Positions 1 through 8,199 of a stretch of DNA of 64,000 nucleotides are shown here, in pieces. The stretch is taken from assembly GCF_036634195.1 (NCBI RefSeq), contig NZ_JAZIFY010000001.1, forward strand, positions 5,032,501 to 5,096,500. The letters are read 5' to 3'. Every line of letters begins with the position of its first letter. The first letter of the stretch is position 1. The DNA comes from Streptomyces sp. P9-A4 (lineage in GTDB: Bacteria > Actinomycetota > Actinomycetes > Streptomycetales > Streptomycetaceae). Under the pieces are notes generated by a model. The model saw only the letters and a program-made list of their open reading frames with translations, was not told where the DNA came from and did not search any database. The position numbers and the translations under genes were made by a program.

Positions 1-2
1 CC

Positions 3-1055
3 GTCGACGCGTACGACGGCACGGTGACCCTCTACCAGTGGGACACCGAGGACCCGGTCCTCAAGACCTGGATGAAGGCCTTCCCCGGCACGGTCAAGGC
101 GAAGTCCGACATCGACGCCGACCTGATGCAGCACCTGCGCTACCCGCAGGACATGTTCAAGGTCCAGCGCGAGCTGCTGACCCGCTACCACGTCACCGAC
201 CCGGCGCAGTTCTACAGCGGCTCGGACGCCTGGCAGGTGCCGGACGACCCGACCAACAAGGACGGCAACGCGGTCCCGCCGTACTACCTGAGCATGAAGA
301 TGCCCGGGGACACGGCACAGCGCTTCTCGCTGACGACGACGTTCACGCCGAACGGGCGGCCCAACCTGGGCGGCTTCATGGCGGTCGACGCCGACGCCAC
401 CAGCAAGGAGTACGGCCGGCTGAGACTGCTGCGGGTCACCGAGGACGTGCCCGGCCCGGCCCAGGTGCAGAGCAAGCTCAACGGTCTGCCGTCGGTGGCC
501 ACCTTCGTCCGGGACATGAAGGGCGCCGACTCCGACATCCAGTACGGCAACCTGCTGACCGTCCCGCTCGACGGCGGGTTCCTGTACGTCGAACCGGTCT
601 ACGCCCAGGGCAGGAACGCGCTCTACCCGCTCCTGAAGAAGGTCGCCGTGTCGTACGTGGACGCGGACCAGCCCGACGGTGACACGACCAAGGACACCAC
701 GGTGTTCGAGGACAACCTCACCAAGGCGCTCAACGCGGTCTTCGGGGTGGAGTCGCCCACCACGCCGCCCACCACGCCCACGACCCCGCCGGGCACCACC
801 AACCCGCCGCCGGCGTCCAACGACGCCGTGCTCAAGCAGGCCATCGCCGACGCCCAGAAGGCGTACGACGACGGTGAGGCGGCGCTCGCGAAGCAGGACT
901 GGAACGCGTACGGCAAGGCCCAGGAGGACCTCCAGGCCGCGCTCCAGCGGGCCGCGAACGCCGGGGCCAAGCTCAAGACGACCGGAGCGAGCGCCCCTCC
1001 GGCGGCGCCGAAGAGCGACGCCTCCAGCGCCCCCTCCACGGGATCAGGCGGCTGA
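3..1055 (+). CDS. UPF0182 family membrane protein, C-terminal part
   Basis: The reading frame is open from the left edge, so only the last ~350 residues are present; the true start lies upstream. The sequence ([16 protein letters not shown], then [20 protein letters not shown], then [15 protein letters not shown] [19 protein letters not shown]) is the conserved extracytoplasmic C-terminal domain of the large UPF0182/COG1615 proteins, whose N-terminal half normally carries about seven membrane spans. After it comes a Pro/Thr-rich linker (about residues 245-265 of the visible part) and an Ala/Lys/Gln-rich helical tail ending in a low-complexity Ser/Pro/Gly stretch. No biochemical function is established for the family. 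The gene ends 45 bases before an initiator tRNA gene. Confidence 0.9.
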   Translation, partial: VDAYDGTVTLYQWDTEDPVLKTWMKAFPGTVKAKSDIDADLMQHLRYPQDMFKVQRELLTRYHVTDPAQFYSGSDAWQVPDDPTNKDGNAVPPYYLSMKMPGDTAQRFSLTTTFTPNGRPNLGGFMAVDADATSKEYGRLRLLRVTEDVPGPAQVQSKLNGLPSVATFVRDMKGADSDIQYGNLLTVPLDGGFLYVEPVYAQGRNALYPLLKKVAVSYVDADQPDGDTTKDTTVFEDNLTKALNAVFGVESPTTPPTTPTTPPGTTNPPPASNDAVLKQAIADAQKAYDDGEAALAKQDWNAYGKAQEDLQAALQRAANAGAKLKTTGASAPPAAPKSDASSAPSTGSGG

Positions 1056-1100
1056 CCTGAGGTTTTCCACCCCGCGTCCGTGGTACTGTTGGTTCACCGA

Positions 1101-1174
1101 CGCGGGGTGGAGCAGCTCGGTAGCTCGCTGGGCTCATAACCCAGAGGTCGCAGGTTCAAATCCTGTCCCCGCTA
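1101..1174 (+). tRNA. initiator tRNA-Met (CAU), copy 1
   Basis: A 74-base cloverleaf with CAT anticodon in the loop CTCATAA. Initiator hallmarks are visible: the three consecutive G-C pairs at the bottom of the anticodon stem (CTGGG/CCCAG) and an unpaired first acceptor position (C1 opposite U72). The T loop is TTCAAAT and the 3' CCA is not encoded. A possible -10 (TACTGT, 1084-1089) lies 12 bases upstream. The gene is followed at once by a strong hairpin terminator and is identical to the copy at 3430. Confidence 0.97.
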
Positions 1175-1181
1175 CTCAGAG

Positions 1182-1219
1182 GACGAGGGCCCGGATCCAT
1201 AAGGATCCGGGCCCTCGTC
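1182..1219 (+). terminator. terminator of initiator tRNA copy 1
   Basis: Perfect 17-bp inverted repeat (1182-1198 with 1203-1219) and a 4-base loop, starting 7 bases after the tRNA. There is no T tract, as is common in Streptomyces. The inner part GGATCCGGGCC is shared with the terminator after the second tRNA copy. Confidence 0.9.
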
Positions 1220-1378
1220 GTGTGTCGGCGTGCGCGGGGGGCCCGAAGCGCGGTAGGGAAGGGGCGAGTTGGCGTGAGTCGTGTTTGACTTGTCTCTCTG
1301 TGGGCATGTCGACAAAACGCTGAGTGACCTCACTGGCTGCGGTATACCAGGTGTGCTCGGGTTGCGGGTGGTGCGACG

Positions 1379-3349
1379 ATGGTATTTATGGGGGACAGGG
1401 CAACTCTGTTGGAGACAGGGCGGTTTGTGCAGCGGCACGCCAGAAACGCCGCAGACGAGATCATCGAGGCAGTAGGGGCCGTCGATGCGGCCGTCGACAC
1501 CACCGCCGAGACCGATGCCGACACCGAGAACGAGACCGAGACCGAGGCCCGCCACCGGCGTGCCGCCGAGCGCGGCGACCTCGCCTCGATGAGCGCCCTC
1601 GGCGCGCTGCTGCTGCGCCGCGGTGACCTCGACGGCGCCGAGCCCTATCTGCGCGGCGCCACCGCCGAGGGCGACCGGGCCGCCGCGAACAACCTCGGCG
1701 TCCTGCTGCACCAGCGCGGCTACGCCGAGGAGGCCGCCGGCTGGTGGCGGGTCGCCGCCGTCGCCGGCTCCGCGCCCGCCGCCCACGCCCTCGGCCGCCA
1801 CCACCGCGAGCGCGGCGACGAGCCCGCCGCCGAGTACTGGCTGCGCCAGGCCGCCGAGCAGGGCCACGCCCTCGGCGCGTACGCCCTCGCCGACCTGCTC
1901 GAGCACCGCAGCGACGTCGGCGCCGAGCGCTGGCTGCGCGCCGCCGCCGAACAGGGCCACCGCGAGGCCGCCTACCGGCTCGCCCTCGCCCTGGAGCGCC
2001 GCGCCACCGAGAGCACCCGCGGCCCGCACGAGACCGGCACCCGGCTCAGGACGCCCGGCACCGGCGCGATCGTGCCCGGCGGCGCCGTCACGGGCACCGG
2101 GCTCGCCGCTCCCGCCCGCGCCCCCGGCGAGCCCGGGGGCGAGCCCACCGAGGCCGAGCAGTGGTTCCGGCAGGCCGCCGCGCGCGGCCACCGGCGGGCC
2201 GCGCTCCACCTGGGCGCGATCCTGGAGCACCGGGGCGAGCTCAAGGAGGCCGGCCGCTGGTACCTCAGCTCCGCCAAGGAGGGCGAGGCCAAGGCTGCCT
2301 GCGCACTCGGCTTCCTGCTCCGCGACGCGGGCGACGAGGAGAGCGCCGCCGTGTGGTGGCTGCGCGCAGCCCAGGACGGCGACGGCAACGCCGCCAACGC
2401 GCTGGGCGCGCTGCACGCCGCCCGGGGCGAGCAGCAGACCGCCGAGCGCTGGTACCGCGCCGCCATGGACGCGGGCGACGTCAACGGCGCCTACAACCTC
2501 GGGCTGCTCTGCGCCGCCCAGGACCGCATCCCGCAGGCCGAGCAGTGGTACCGCCGCGCCGCCTACGCGGGCCACCGCGAGGCCGCCAACGCGCTCGCCG
2601 TGCTGCTCCTCCAGGCCGGCGACGCCAACGGCGCCGAGCCCTGGTTCTCCAAGGCCGCCGAGGCCGGCAGCGTGGACGCGGCCTTCAACCTCGGCATCCT
2701 CCACGCGGGCCGCGACGACGACCGTACGGCCCTCGTCTGGTACGAGCGGGCCGCGGCCGCCGGGCACACCGAAGCGGCGCTCCAGGTGGGCATCGCGGCC
2801 CTCAGGGACGGCGACGAGCGGACCGCCGAGCGGCACCTGCGCTGTGCGGCCGGCGGCGGCAGCGCCGAGGCCGCCTTCCGGCTCGCCTCGGTGCTCGACG
2901 CGCGCCGGCCCGAGCCGGGCCCCGCGGTGCTCGGCGCGCCCCGCGAGGAGAAGTCCGAGTGCGAGGAGTGGTACGAGCGGGCCGCCCAGCAGGGCCACCG
3001 GCGCGCCCAGGTGCGGGTCGGGATGCTCGCCGCCGGCCGCGGCGACCTGGCCGAGGCCGACCGCTGGTACCGCGAGGCGGCGGAGGCGGGCAGCCGCAAC
3101 GGCGCCTTCAACCTCGGGCTGCTGCTCGCCCGCGAGGGCAGCGAGCGCGAGGCCGCCCTCTGGTGGACCAGGGCGGCCCGGGCCGGGCACGGCCGCGCCG
3201 CGCTCCGGCTCGCGCTGCTCGCGGCCCGGCGCGGGGAACTGACCGAGGGGCGCCACTGGTGCGCCCGCGCGGTGGAGCTCGGCCCGGCGGAGGTCGCCGA
3301 GCGGGCGGCCCGGCTGAGCGAGGCACTGCACCAGGAACTGACCGCGTAG
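1379..3349 (+). CDS. SEL1/TPR-like repeat protein
   Basis: A 656-residue protein with no signal peptide or membrane span. After an acidic, Thr/Glu-rich N-terminal segment (about 35-60) it is built almost wholly of SEL1-type helical repeats of ~36 residues, seen as recurring A-x-x-LG-x-LL and AExWYRxAAxxGxxxAAxNLG patterns from about residue 60 to the end; one repeat is interrupted by a Gly/Pro-rich insert near 220-260. Such solenoids bind protein partners, but the partner is unknown. The start is uncertain: ATG 1379 or ATG 1388 (MGDRATLL). A TATACC -10-like element inside the palindrome GGTATACC (1341-1348) precedes it. It stands alone between two identical initiator tRNA genes. Confidence 0.85.
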   Translation: MVFMGDRATLLETGRFVQRHARNAADEIIEAVGAVDAAVDTTAETDADTENETETEARHRRAAERGDLASMSALGALLLRRGDLDGAEPYLRGATAEGDRAAANNLGVLLHQRGYAEEAAGWWRVAAVAGSAPAAHALGRHHRERGDEPAAEYWLRQAAEQGHALGAYALADLLEHRSDVGAERWLRAAAEQGHREAAYRLALALERRATESTRGPHETGTRLRTPGTGAIVPGGAVTGTGLAAPARAPGEPGGEPTEAEQWFRQAAARGHRRAALHLGAILEHRGELKEAGRWYLSSAKEGEAKAACALGFLLRDAGDEESAAVWWLRAAQDGDGNAANALGALHAARGEQQTAERWYRAAMDAGDVNGAYNLGLLCAAQDRIPQAEQWYRRAAYAGHREAANALAVLLLQAGDANGAEPWFSKAAEAGSVDAAFNLGILHAGRDDDRTALVWYERAAAAGHTEAALQVGIAALRDGDERTAERHLRCAAGGGSAEAAFRLASVLDARRPEPGPAVLGAPREEKSECEEWYERAAQQGHRRAQVRVGMLAAGRGDLAEADRWYREAAEAGSRNGAFNLGLLLAREGSEREAALWWTRAARAGHGRAALRLALLAARRGELTEGRHWCARAVELGPAEVAERAARLSEALHQELTA

Positions 3350-3355
3350 TCCCCC

Positions 3356-3377
3356 GGGGGCCGTGCGGGGGCCGTGC
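3356..3377 (+). repeat. 11-bp tandem repeat
   Basis: GGGGGCCGTGC occurs twice head to tail just after the SEL1 gene stop. The first copy overlaps the palindrome CCCCCGGGGG (3351-3360), which could act as a weak terminator. Confidence 0.6.
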
Positions 3378-3387
3378 GCCAACGGAT

Positions 3388-3417
3388 TTGCGCTGGTCGG
3401 GGGGCGTCCCGTAGAGT
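3388..3417 (+). promoter_or_regulatory. promoter of initiator tRNA copy 2
   Basis: TTGCGC (3388-3393) and TAGAGT (3412-3417) are separated by 18 bases. The -10 ends 12 bases before the tRNA gene, which fits transcription of a tRNA with a short 5' leader. Confidence 0.55.
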
Positions 3418-3429
3418 CAGGTTTACCGA

Positions 3430-3503
3430 CGCGGGGTGGAGCAGCTCGGTAGCTCGCTGGGCTCATAACCCAGAGGTCGCAGGTTCAAATCCTGTCCCCG
3501 CTA
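3430..3503 (+). tRNA. initiator tRNA-Met (CAU), copy 2
   Basis: Identical over all 74 bases to the copy at 1101, including the GGG/CCC anticodon-stem pairs and the C1-U72 mismatch. The flanks also resemble each other (ACCGA just before, CTCAG just after), so the tRNA and its terminator look like a local duplication with the SEL1 gene between the copies. Confidence 0.97.
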
Positions 3504-3513
3504 CTCAGTAGCA

Positions 3514-3552
3514 ACGAAGGCCCGGATCCAGTCAATGGATCCGGGCCTTCGT
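3514..3552 (+). terminator. terminator of initiator tRNA copy 2
   Basis: 17-bp inverted repeat (3514-3530 with 3536-3552) and a 5-base loop, starting 11 bases after the tRNA. Confidence 0.9.
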
Positions 3553-3583
3553 CGTCTGCGCGCGGACGTGCGGGCGGCACGAA

Positions 3584-3611
3584 GAAGGCCCCCGCCGGAG
3601 CGGGGGCCTTC
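3584..3611 (-). terminator. terminator of catR
   Basis: 12-bp G/C-rich stem (3584-3595 with 3600-3611), loop CGGA, lying 13 bases beyond the stop codon of the minus-strand Fur-family gene. Confidence 0.8.
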
Positions 3612-3624
3612 TCGGGGTTCTCGG

Positions 3625-4044
3625 TCAGGCGGTGGTCGCGCAGTTCGGGCAGAGGCCCCGGTACGTGACCTCGACGTTCGAGATCGTGAAGCCGAAGCGC
3701 TCGGTGTCCGGCAGGTCCGCCAGCGGGTCGCCGCCCGGGTGGACGTCGCGGATCGCGCCGCAGCGGCCGCAGACCAGGTGCTGGTGGGGCCGGTGGGCGT
3801 TCGGGTCGTACCGCTTGGCGCGTCCGTCGGTCGCGACCTCGATGACCTCGCCGAGGGTGACCATCTCGCCCAGCGTGTTGTAGACGGTCGCGCGCGAGAT
3901 CTCGGGAAGGCGCGTCACCGCGCGCGCGTGGACCTCGTCGGCGGTCAGGTGCACATGATCCCCGTCGAGCACCTCGGCCACGACGCGTCGCTGCGCGGTC
4001 ATCCGCCAGCCGCGTCCGCGCAGTCGTTCCAACAGGTCACTCAT
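3625..4044 (-). CDS. catR: Fur-family (PerR-like) repressor CatR
   Basis: A 139-residue Fur-family regulator. The N-terminal winged helix (WRMTAQRRVVAEVL and ISRATVYNTLGEM) is followed by the metal-binding dimer domain: HxHLVCGRCG with a second CPNC pair near the C-terminus gives the structural Zn site, and the RPHQH region supplies the regulatory metal ligands. It is divergent from a catalase with a perfect palindrome between them, the catR-catA arrangement known in S. coelicolor, where CatR senses peroxide and represses the catalase gene. The frame is open to 4104, but I chose ATG 4044 (MSDLLERLRG) because TACCCT lies 7 bases upstream, predicting a leaderless mRNA. Ferric-uptake Fur is less likely given the neighbour. 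Confidence 0.88.
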   Translation of the reverse strand: MSDLLERLRGRGWRMTAQRRVVAEVLDGDHVHLTADEVHARAVTRLPEISRATVYNTLGEMVTLGEVIEVATDGRAKRYDPNAHRPHQHLVCGRCGAIRDVHPGGDPLADLPDTERFGFTISNVEVTYRGLCPNCATTA

Positions 4045-4104
4045 GAGGGCCAGGGTAGCAGTCGCGGCCCCGAGTCCCGAACTGGTGTGACTTTGGAAGT
4101 TCAC

Positions 4105-4132
4105 TTGACTTAGACAATGTCTATCGTAGGAT
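4105..4132 (+). promoter_or_regulatory. catalase promoter with CatR/PerR box
   Basis: TTGACT (4105-4110) and TAGGAT (4127-4132) are spaced by 16 bases. The spacer holds the perfect palindrome TAGACAATGTCTA (4111-4123), matching PerR/CatR-type boxes, so a bound repressor would block RNA polymerase. It also lies 67 bases upstream of the catR start. Confidence 0.85.
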
Positions 4133-4171
4133 CAAGTACGGAACGGCAGGGACAGGACGCAGGAGGCGCAC

Positions 4172-5623
4172 GTGACGCAGGGACCGCTCACCACGGAGGC
4201 CGGCGCGCCGGTCGCGGACAACCAGAACAGCGAGACGGCGGGCGTCGGCGGGCCGGTGCTCGTACAGGACCAGCTCCTCCTGGAGAAGCTCGCCCACTTC
4301 AACCGGGAGCGCATCCCGGAGCGTGTGGTCCACGCGCGCGGTGCGGGCGCCTACGGCACCTTCACGCTCACCCGTGACGTCTCGCGGTGGACGCGCGCCG
4401 CGTTCCTCTCCGAGGTCGGCAAGGAGACCGAGACCTTCCTGCGCTTCTCCACCGTCGCGGGCAACCTCGGCGCGGCCGACGCCGTGCGCGACCCGCGCGG
4501 CTGGGCGCTGAAGTTCTACACCGAAGAGGGCAACTACGACCTCGTCGGCAACAACACCCCGGTGTTCTTCATCAAGGACGCCATCAAGTTCCCCGACTTC
4601 ATCCACACCCAGAAGCGCGACCCGTACTCGGGCTCGCAGGAGGCCGACAACGTCTGGGACTTCTGGGGCCTCTCCCCGGAGTCGACCCACCAGGTGACCT
4701 GGCTCTTCGGCGACCGCGGCATCCCCGCCTCGTACCGCCACATGAACGGCTACGGCTCGCACACCTTCCAGTGGAACAACGAGGCCGGCGAGGTCTTCTG
4801 GGTCAAGTACCACTTCAAGACCGACCAGGGCATCGAGAACCTCACCCAGGCCGAGGCCAACCGGCTCGCCGGCGAGGACCCCGACTCGCACCAGCGCGAC
4901 CTGCGCGAGGCCATCGAGCGCGGTGACTTCCCGAGCTGGACCGTGCAGGTCCAGATCATGCCCGCGGCCGACGCGGCGGACTACCGCTTCAACCCCTTCG
5001 ACCTCACCAAGGTGTGGCCGCACGAGGACTACCCGCCGATCGAGATCGGCCGGCTGGAGCTCAACCGCAACCCGGAGAACATCTTCGCCGAGGTCGAGCA
5101 GTCGATCTTCAGCCCCGCGCACTTCGTGCCGGGCATCGGCCCCTCCCCGGACAAGATGCTCCAGGGCCGGCTCTTCGCCTACGGCGACGCCCACCGCTAC
5201 CGCGTCGGCATCAACGCCGACCACCTGCCGGTGAACCGCCCGCACGCCACCGAGGCGCGCACCCACTCCCGTGACGGCCACCTCTACGACGGACGCCACA
5301 AGGGCGCGAAGAACTACGAGCCGAACAGCTTCGGCGGCCCGTTCCAGACGGACCGCCCGCTGTGGCAGTCCGCCCCGGTCACCGGCGTCACCGGCGACCA
5401 CGCCGCCCCCGCCCACGCCGAGGACGACGACTTCGTGCAGGCGGGCAACCTCTACCGGCTGATGTCGGAGGACGAGAAGAGCCGTCTGATCGAGAACCTG
5501 TCGGGCTTCATCGCCAAGGTCTCGCGCGAGGACATCGCCGAGCGGGCGATCGGCAACTTCCGCCGGGCGGACGGAGACTTCGGCAAGCGGCTTGAGGCCG
5601 CGGTCCAGGCCCTGCGCGGCTGA
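4172..5623 (+). CDS. catA: catalase, monofunctional haem type
   Basis: A 483-residue clade-3-size catalase that disproportionates hydrogen peroxide in the cytoplasm. Catalytic His54 lies in [12 protein letters not shown], the distal Asn127 in [11 protein letters not shown], and the proximal haem ligand Tyr337 in [12 protein letters not shown]. The length matches small-subunit catalases. The GTG start at 4172 has an AGGAGG ribosome-binding site at 4161-4166. The divergent Fur-family gene and the palindrome in the promoter indicate peroxide-inducible control by CatR. A strong hairpin follows the stop codon, so the gene is monocistronic. Confidence 0.97.
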   Translation: MTQGPLTTEAGAPVADNQNSETAGVGGPVLVQDQLLLEKLAHFNRERIPERVVHARGAGAYGTFTLTRDVSRWTRAAFLSEVGKETETFLRFSTVAGNLGAADAVRDPRGWALKFYTEEGNYDLVGNNTPVFFIKDAIKFPDFIHTQKRDPYSGSQEADNVWDFWGLSPESTHQVTWLFGDRGIPASYRHMNGYGSHTFQWNNEAGEVFWVKYHFKTDQGIENLTQAEANRLAGEDPDSHQRDLREAIERGDFPSWTVQVQIMPAADAADYRFNPFDLTKVWPHEDYPPIEIGRLELNRNPENIFAEVEQSIFSPAHFVPGIGPSPDKMLQGRLFAYGDAHRYRVGINADHLPVNRPHATEARTHSRDGHLYDGRHKGAKNYEPNSFGGPFQTDRPLWQSAPVTGVTGDHAAPAHAEDDDFVQAGNLYRLMSEDEKSRLIENLSGFIAKVSREDIAERAIGNFRRADGDFGKRLEAAVQALRG

Positions 5624-5640
5624 GGGCGCTTGCCGTGGAA

Positions 5641-5681
5641 GAGGGCGGGCCGGACTTCCGTACGGAGTCCGGCCCGCCTTC
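5641..5681 (+). terminator. catalase terminator
   Basis: A stem of at least 13 perfect base pairs (5644-5656 with 5666-5678), extended at both ends by further pairs, 18 bases after the catalase stop. Confidence 0.85.
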
Positions 5682-5731
5682 GCGTGTCCGGGAGCCCGAG
5701 GGCGCGCGCGCCCGCGAGCCCCGGGGTCCGC

Positions 5732-6121
5732 TCAGCCCGCCACGCTGTGCACCGGGATCCAGCAGCGGATGATGTCGCGCACGGAGACGATGCCGACCGG
5801 CCCGTGGCCGTCGAGGACGACGAGATGGCGGAAGCCGCCGCGGGTCATCGCCTCGGCCGCCTCCGCCAGGGTCCAGGCGGGCGCGGCGAAGACGACGTCA
5901 CGGGTGGTGTGGGAACCCGCGGTCTCCAGGTCGGGGTCCTGCTCCCTGGCGAGTGAGTTGAGGACGTCGCGCTCGGTGAGGATCCCGAGCCCGCCGGCGT
6001 CGGTGTCGAGGACGACGGCCGCGCCGACGCGGCGCGCCGCCATCAGCCGGGCGGCCTGTCGGAGGGTATGGGCGGGGCCGATGGTGAGGACCACCGTGCT
6101 CATGGCGTCGCGGACGAGCAT
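5732..6121 (-). CDS. CBS-domain pair protein
   Basis: A 129-residue stand-alone Bateman module: CBS1 about residues 5-60 (VRDAMSTVVLTIGPAHTL...GILTERDVL) and CBS2 about 70-128 (TTRDVVFAAPAWTLAEAAEAM...GIVSVRDII). Such modules bind adenine nucleotides or S-adenosylmethionine and regulate a partner; none is fused here. The frame opens at GTG 6133, but ATG 6121 has a GGAGG site 11 bases upstream and begins the domain, so I prefer it. It converges on the catalase gene. No function beyond ligand sensing can be read from the sequence. Confidence 0.82.
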   Translation of the reverse strand: MLVRDAMSTVVLTIGPAHTLRQAARLMAARRVGAAVVLDTDAGGLGILTERDVLNSLAREQDPDLETAGSHTTRDVVFAAPAWTLAEAAEAMTRGGFRHLVVLDGHGPVGIVSVRDIIRCWIPVHSVAG

Positions 6122-6171
6122 GGACGGAGCCACCTCCTCGGTGAAACGTTCCCGCGTTCCACGAGAAGCGA

Positions 6172-6187
6172 TTCACAAGTTCACAAG
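6172..6187 (-). repeat. 8-bp tandem repeat upstream of the CBS gene
   Basis: TTCACAAG occurs twice head to tail about 50 bases upstream of the CBS gene start. It could be a direct-repeat operator, but nothing else supports that. Confidence 0.35.
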
Positions 6188-6229
6188 TGGGGGGACTCTC
6201 AGAGTGGCACCGGGGGAGGGGTCCGACAA

Positions 6230-6262
6230 GGGGGCGCGCGAAGCGCCCCCGGGGGCGCTTCG
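6230..6262 (-). terminator. hairpins downstream of hisN
   Basis: A 12-bp perfect palindrome (6239-6250/6251-6262) overlaps an alternative hairpin (6230-6237 with 6243-6250, loop GCGAA). Both lie 53-85 bases beyond the hisN stop and probably end that transcript. Confidence 0.5.
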
Positions 6263-6314
6263 GCGCGTTCGGCGCGGGCGTCGGCGTGTGCCCGGGGGTG
6301 GCCCGTCGGCGCGC

Positions 6315-7124
6315 TCAGTCGCGCACGTCCTCCTGGTTGAGGTAGCTCAGCAGCTCGCCGTGGAGCAGGCCGTTCGAGGCCGCCGCGTTGCCGCTGTGCG
6401 GGCCGTGCCGGCCGTCGAGCCCGGTGTACGTGCCGCCGGCCTCCTGGACCACGATCGACACCGCCGCCATGTCCCACAGCGAGAGCTCCGGCTCCGCGCA
6501 GATGTCCACGGAACCCTCCGCGACCATCATGTACGGCCAGAAGTCGCCGTACGCGCGGGTCCGCCAGCACGCGCGCGTGAGATCGAGGAAGCCCTCCAGG
6601 CGCCCCCGCTCCTCCCAGCCGCTCAGCGAGGAGTACCCGAAGGAGGCGTCCTCCAGGGTGGCGACCTTCGAGACGCCGAGCCGGGTCGCCGAGGCCAGAC
6701 TGCGGCCGGTGTACGCGCCGAGGCCCTTCGCCGCCCACCAGCGGCGGCCGAGCGCCGGGGCCGACACCACGCCGACCACCGGCTGGAAGCCGGTGTCCCC
6801 GGCCTCCATCAGCGCGATCAGGGTCGCCCAGACCGGTACCCCGCGCACATAGTTCTTCGTGCCGTCGATCGGGTCGATCACCCAGCGGCGCGGGCCCGAG
6901 CCCTCCACACCGAACTCCTCGCCGAGGATCGCGTCACGCGGTCGCGCGCGATGCAGCTGCCCCCGGATCAGCTCCTCGGCCGCCTTGTCGGCCTCGCTCA
7001 CCGGGGTCATGTCCGGCTTGGTCTCGACCTTGAGGTCGAGCGCCTGGAACCGGTCCATGGTGGCCGCGTCGGCGGCATCGGCGAGGACGTGGGCGAGACG
7101 CAGATCATCGTGGTAGTCGGCCAT
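6315..7124 (-). CDS. hisN: histidinol-phosphatase, IMPase-like
   Basis: A 269-residue member of the inositol-monophosphatase fold family, which hydrolyses a phosphate monoester with Mg2+. Both metal motifs are present: GEEFG near residue 72 and [15 protein letters not shown] near 84-98, with the third site in [17 protein letters not shown]. The close match to the actinobacterial HisN subtype ([19 protein letters not shown] start, [16 protein letters not shown] core) points to histidinol phosphate as substrate, the penultimate histidine step; a general inositol-phosphatase role is possible. The frame runs on to 7235, but ATG 7124 starts the conserved N-terminus and has TAGAGT 7 bases upstream, predicting a leaderless mRNA. 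Divergent from a TetR gene. Confidence 0.85.
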   Translation of the reverse strand: MADYHDDLRLAHVLADAADAATMDRFQALDLKVETKPDMTPVSEADKAAEELIRGQLHRARPRDAILGEEFGVEGSGPRRWVIDPIDGTKNYVRGVPVWATLIALMEAGDTGFQPVVGVVSAPALGRRWWAAKGLGAYTGRSLASATRLGVSKVATLEDASFGYSSLSGWEERGRLEGFLDLTRACWRTRAYGDFWPYMMVAEGSVDICAEPELSLWDMAAVSIVVQEAGGTYTGLDGRHGPHSGNAAASNGLLHGELLSYLNQEDVRD

Positions 7125-7181
7125 GGTCGGCACTCTATCGCCGTGCGATCCCCGCACGGAGAAGCGTCCACCGCGACCCTC

Positions 7182-7210
7182 TTGACAGTGCCCGGACCGC
7201 TGCCGAGGCT
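7182..7210 (+). promoter_or_regulatory. promoter of the TetR gene at 7256
   Basis: TTGACA (7182-7187), a 17-base spacer and GAGGCT (7205-7210), 45 bases before the TTG start. Confidence 0.6.
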
Positions 7211-7255
7211 GGGCCCCTGAGCCGCGTACGGACACGTTCGTTCCGGGAGGCGACC

Positions 7256-7891
7256 TTGCCGACTGCCCGTGAGGCCCTGCTCGACGCCGCGCTCGCCGCG
7301 CTCGCGCACCGGTCCTGGTCCGCCGTGCGGATGGCCGACCTGGCCGCCGCCGCCCGGGTCTCCCGGCAGACCCTCTACAACGAGTTCGGCAGCAAGGAGG
7401 GCCTCGCCCGCGCTCTCGTGCGCAGAGAGGCCGACACCTACGTCCAGGGCGTCCGGCGGCTGCTCGCCGCCCCCGCCCCGCCCGAGCGGAACCTCGTCGC
7501 CGTCGCCGAGTGGATCGTCGCCCGCGCCGCCGTCCGCCCGGTACTGCGGGCCCTGCTCACCGGCGCCTGGAACGAGTGGTTGCCCCAGCCCCGGCCGGCC
7601 AGGCCGGGCGCCCGGCTCGCCCCGGTCCCCGCCCAGCGGCGCGCCGACGAGGGCCCGCCCGCGCCGGGCGAACTCGTGGCGGAGGCGGCGGCCTGCGCGG
7701 GGGAGCGGTGGGCGGCCGGCTGCGAACTCGCCGTACGGATCGCCCTCAGTCATGTCGTCGCACCGGCCCTGCCGGTGACCCCTCAGTGCGCCGAGCCGGA
7801 GAGCTGGAGCCCGATGACCCCCGCGATCACCAGGCTGATGGACACGATCTTGAGCGTGGACACCACGTCGCCGAGGAAGACCATCCCGTAG
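7256..7891 (+). CDS. TetR-family regulator
   Basis: A 211-residue protein with a typical TetR N-terminal helix-turn-helix ([29 protein letters not shown], residues 23-51) and a divergent ligand domain. The start is TTG 7256, with GGGAGG at 7245-7250. The C-terminal ~36 residues (from about 7783 on) are read from the antisense strand of the converging SMR exporter gene: the two genes overlap tail to tail by 109 bases. It probably regulates that exporter, whose upstream region carries an inverted repeat (8143-8157). Confidence 0.8.
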   Translation: MPTAREALLDAALAALAHRSWSAVRMADLAAAARVSRQTLYNEFGSKEGLARALVRREADTYVQGVRRLLAAPAPPERNLVAVAEWIVARAAVRPVLRALLTGAWNEWLPQPRPARPGARLAPVPAQRRADEGPPAPGELVAEAAACAGERWAAGCELAVRIALSHVVAPALPVTPQCAEPESWSPMTPAITRLMDTILSVDTTSPRKTIP

Positions 7892-8106
7892 ATCGCCGTC
7901 CCGGCCGCCCCGATCCCGGTCCACACCGCGTACGCCGGACCCACGTCCAGCTTCCGCAGCGCGAGCGTCAGGAGACCGAAGCTGCCCAGGGCGAAGGCCG
8001 CGAAGGCGACCGTCGGCCACAGCCGGGTGAAACCGTGCGAGAGCTTCAGGCAGACCGCGAACCCCGTCTCCAGGATCCCCGCGACCACCACCAGCAGCCA
8101 CGCCAT
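7783..8106 (-). CDS. sugE: SMR-family exporter, SugE/Gdx type
   Basis: A 107-residue, four-helix small multidrug resistance protein. The essential membrane Glu is at position 13 (AGILETGFAV). GFTRLWP and [24 protein letters not shown] match the SugE/Gdx branch, whose characterised members export guanidinium, rather than the EmrE branch. Known members work as antiparallel homodimers. ATG 8106 is chosen over the longer frame to 8148 because the protein then begins directly with helix 1. I looked for a guanidine riboswitch in the ~90 bases upstream and found no convincing match. The 3' end overlaps the converging TetR gene. Confidence 0.85.
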   Translation of the reverse strand: MAWLLVVVAGILETGFAVCLKLSHGFTRLWPTVAFAAFALGSFGLLTLALRKLDVGPAYAVWTGIGAAGTAIYGMVFLGDVVSTLKIVSISLVIAGVIGLQLSGSAH

Positions 8107-8142
8107 CGTCAGTGCCTCCCACGCCCGTCGGTGACTGCTTCG

Positions 8143-8157
8143 TCGCACTTGGTGCGA
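8143..8157 (-). promoter_or_regulatory. inverted repeat upstream of the SMR gene
   Basis: TCGCAC-TTG-GTGCGA is a perfect 6-bp inverted repeat, with CATAAT on the minus strand (8157-8162) as a possible -10 beside it. Its position suggests an operator for the neighbouring TetR protein. Confidence 0.4.
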
Positions 8158-8199
8158 TTATGCACTTGCCGGTCGTGGGAGCCCGTAAACGTGGACGGC

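Noticed and set aside
1172..3466. 764-codon minus-strand open frame across the SEL1 gene and both tRNA genes
   Set aside because: It is the high-GC antisense shadow of a repeat-rich gene. It runs through a tRNA and two terminators and resembles no family.
8107..8199. Guanidine riboswitch upstream of the SugE-like gene
   Set aside because: I compared the leader with the class I-III motifs as I remember them and found no convincing core. Only a simple inverted repeat is present.
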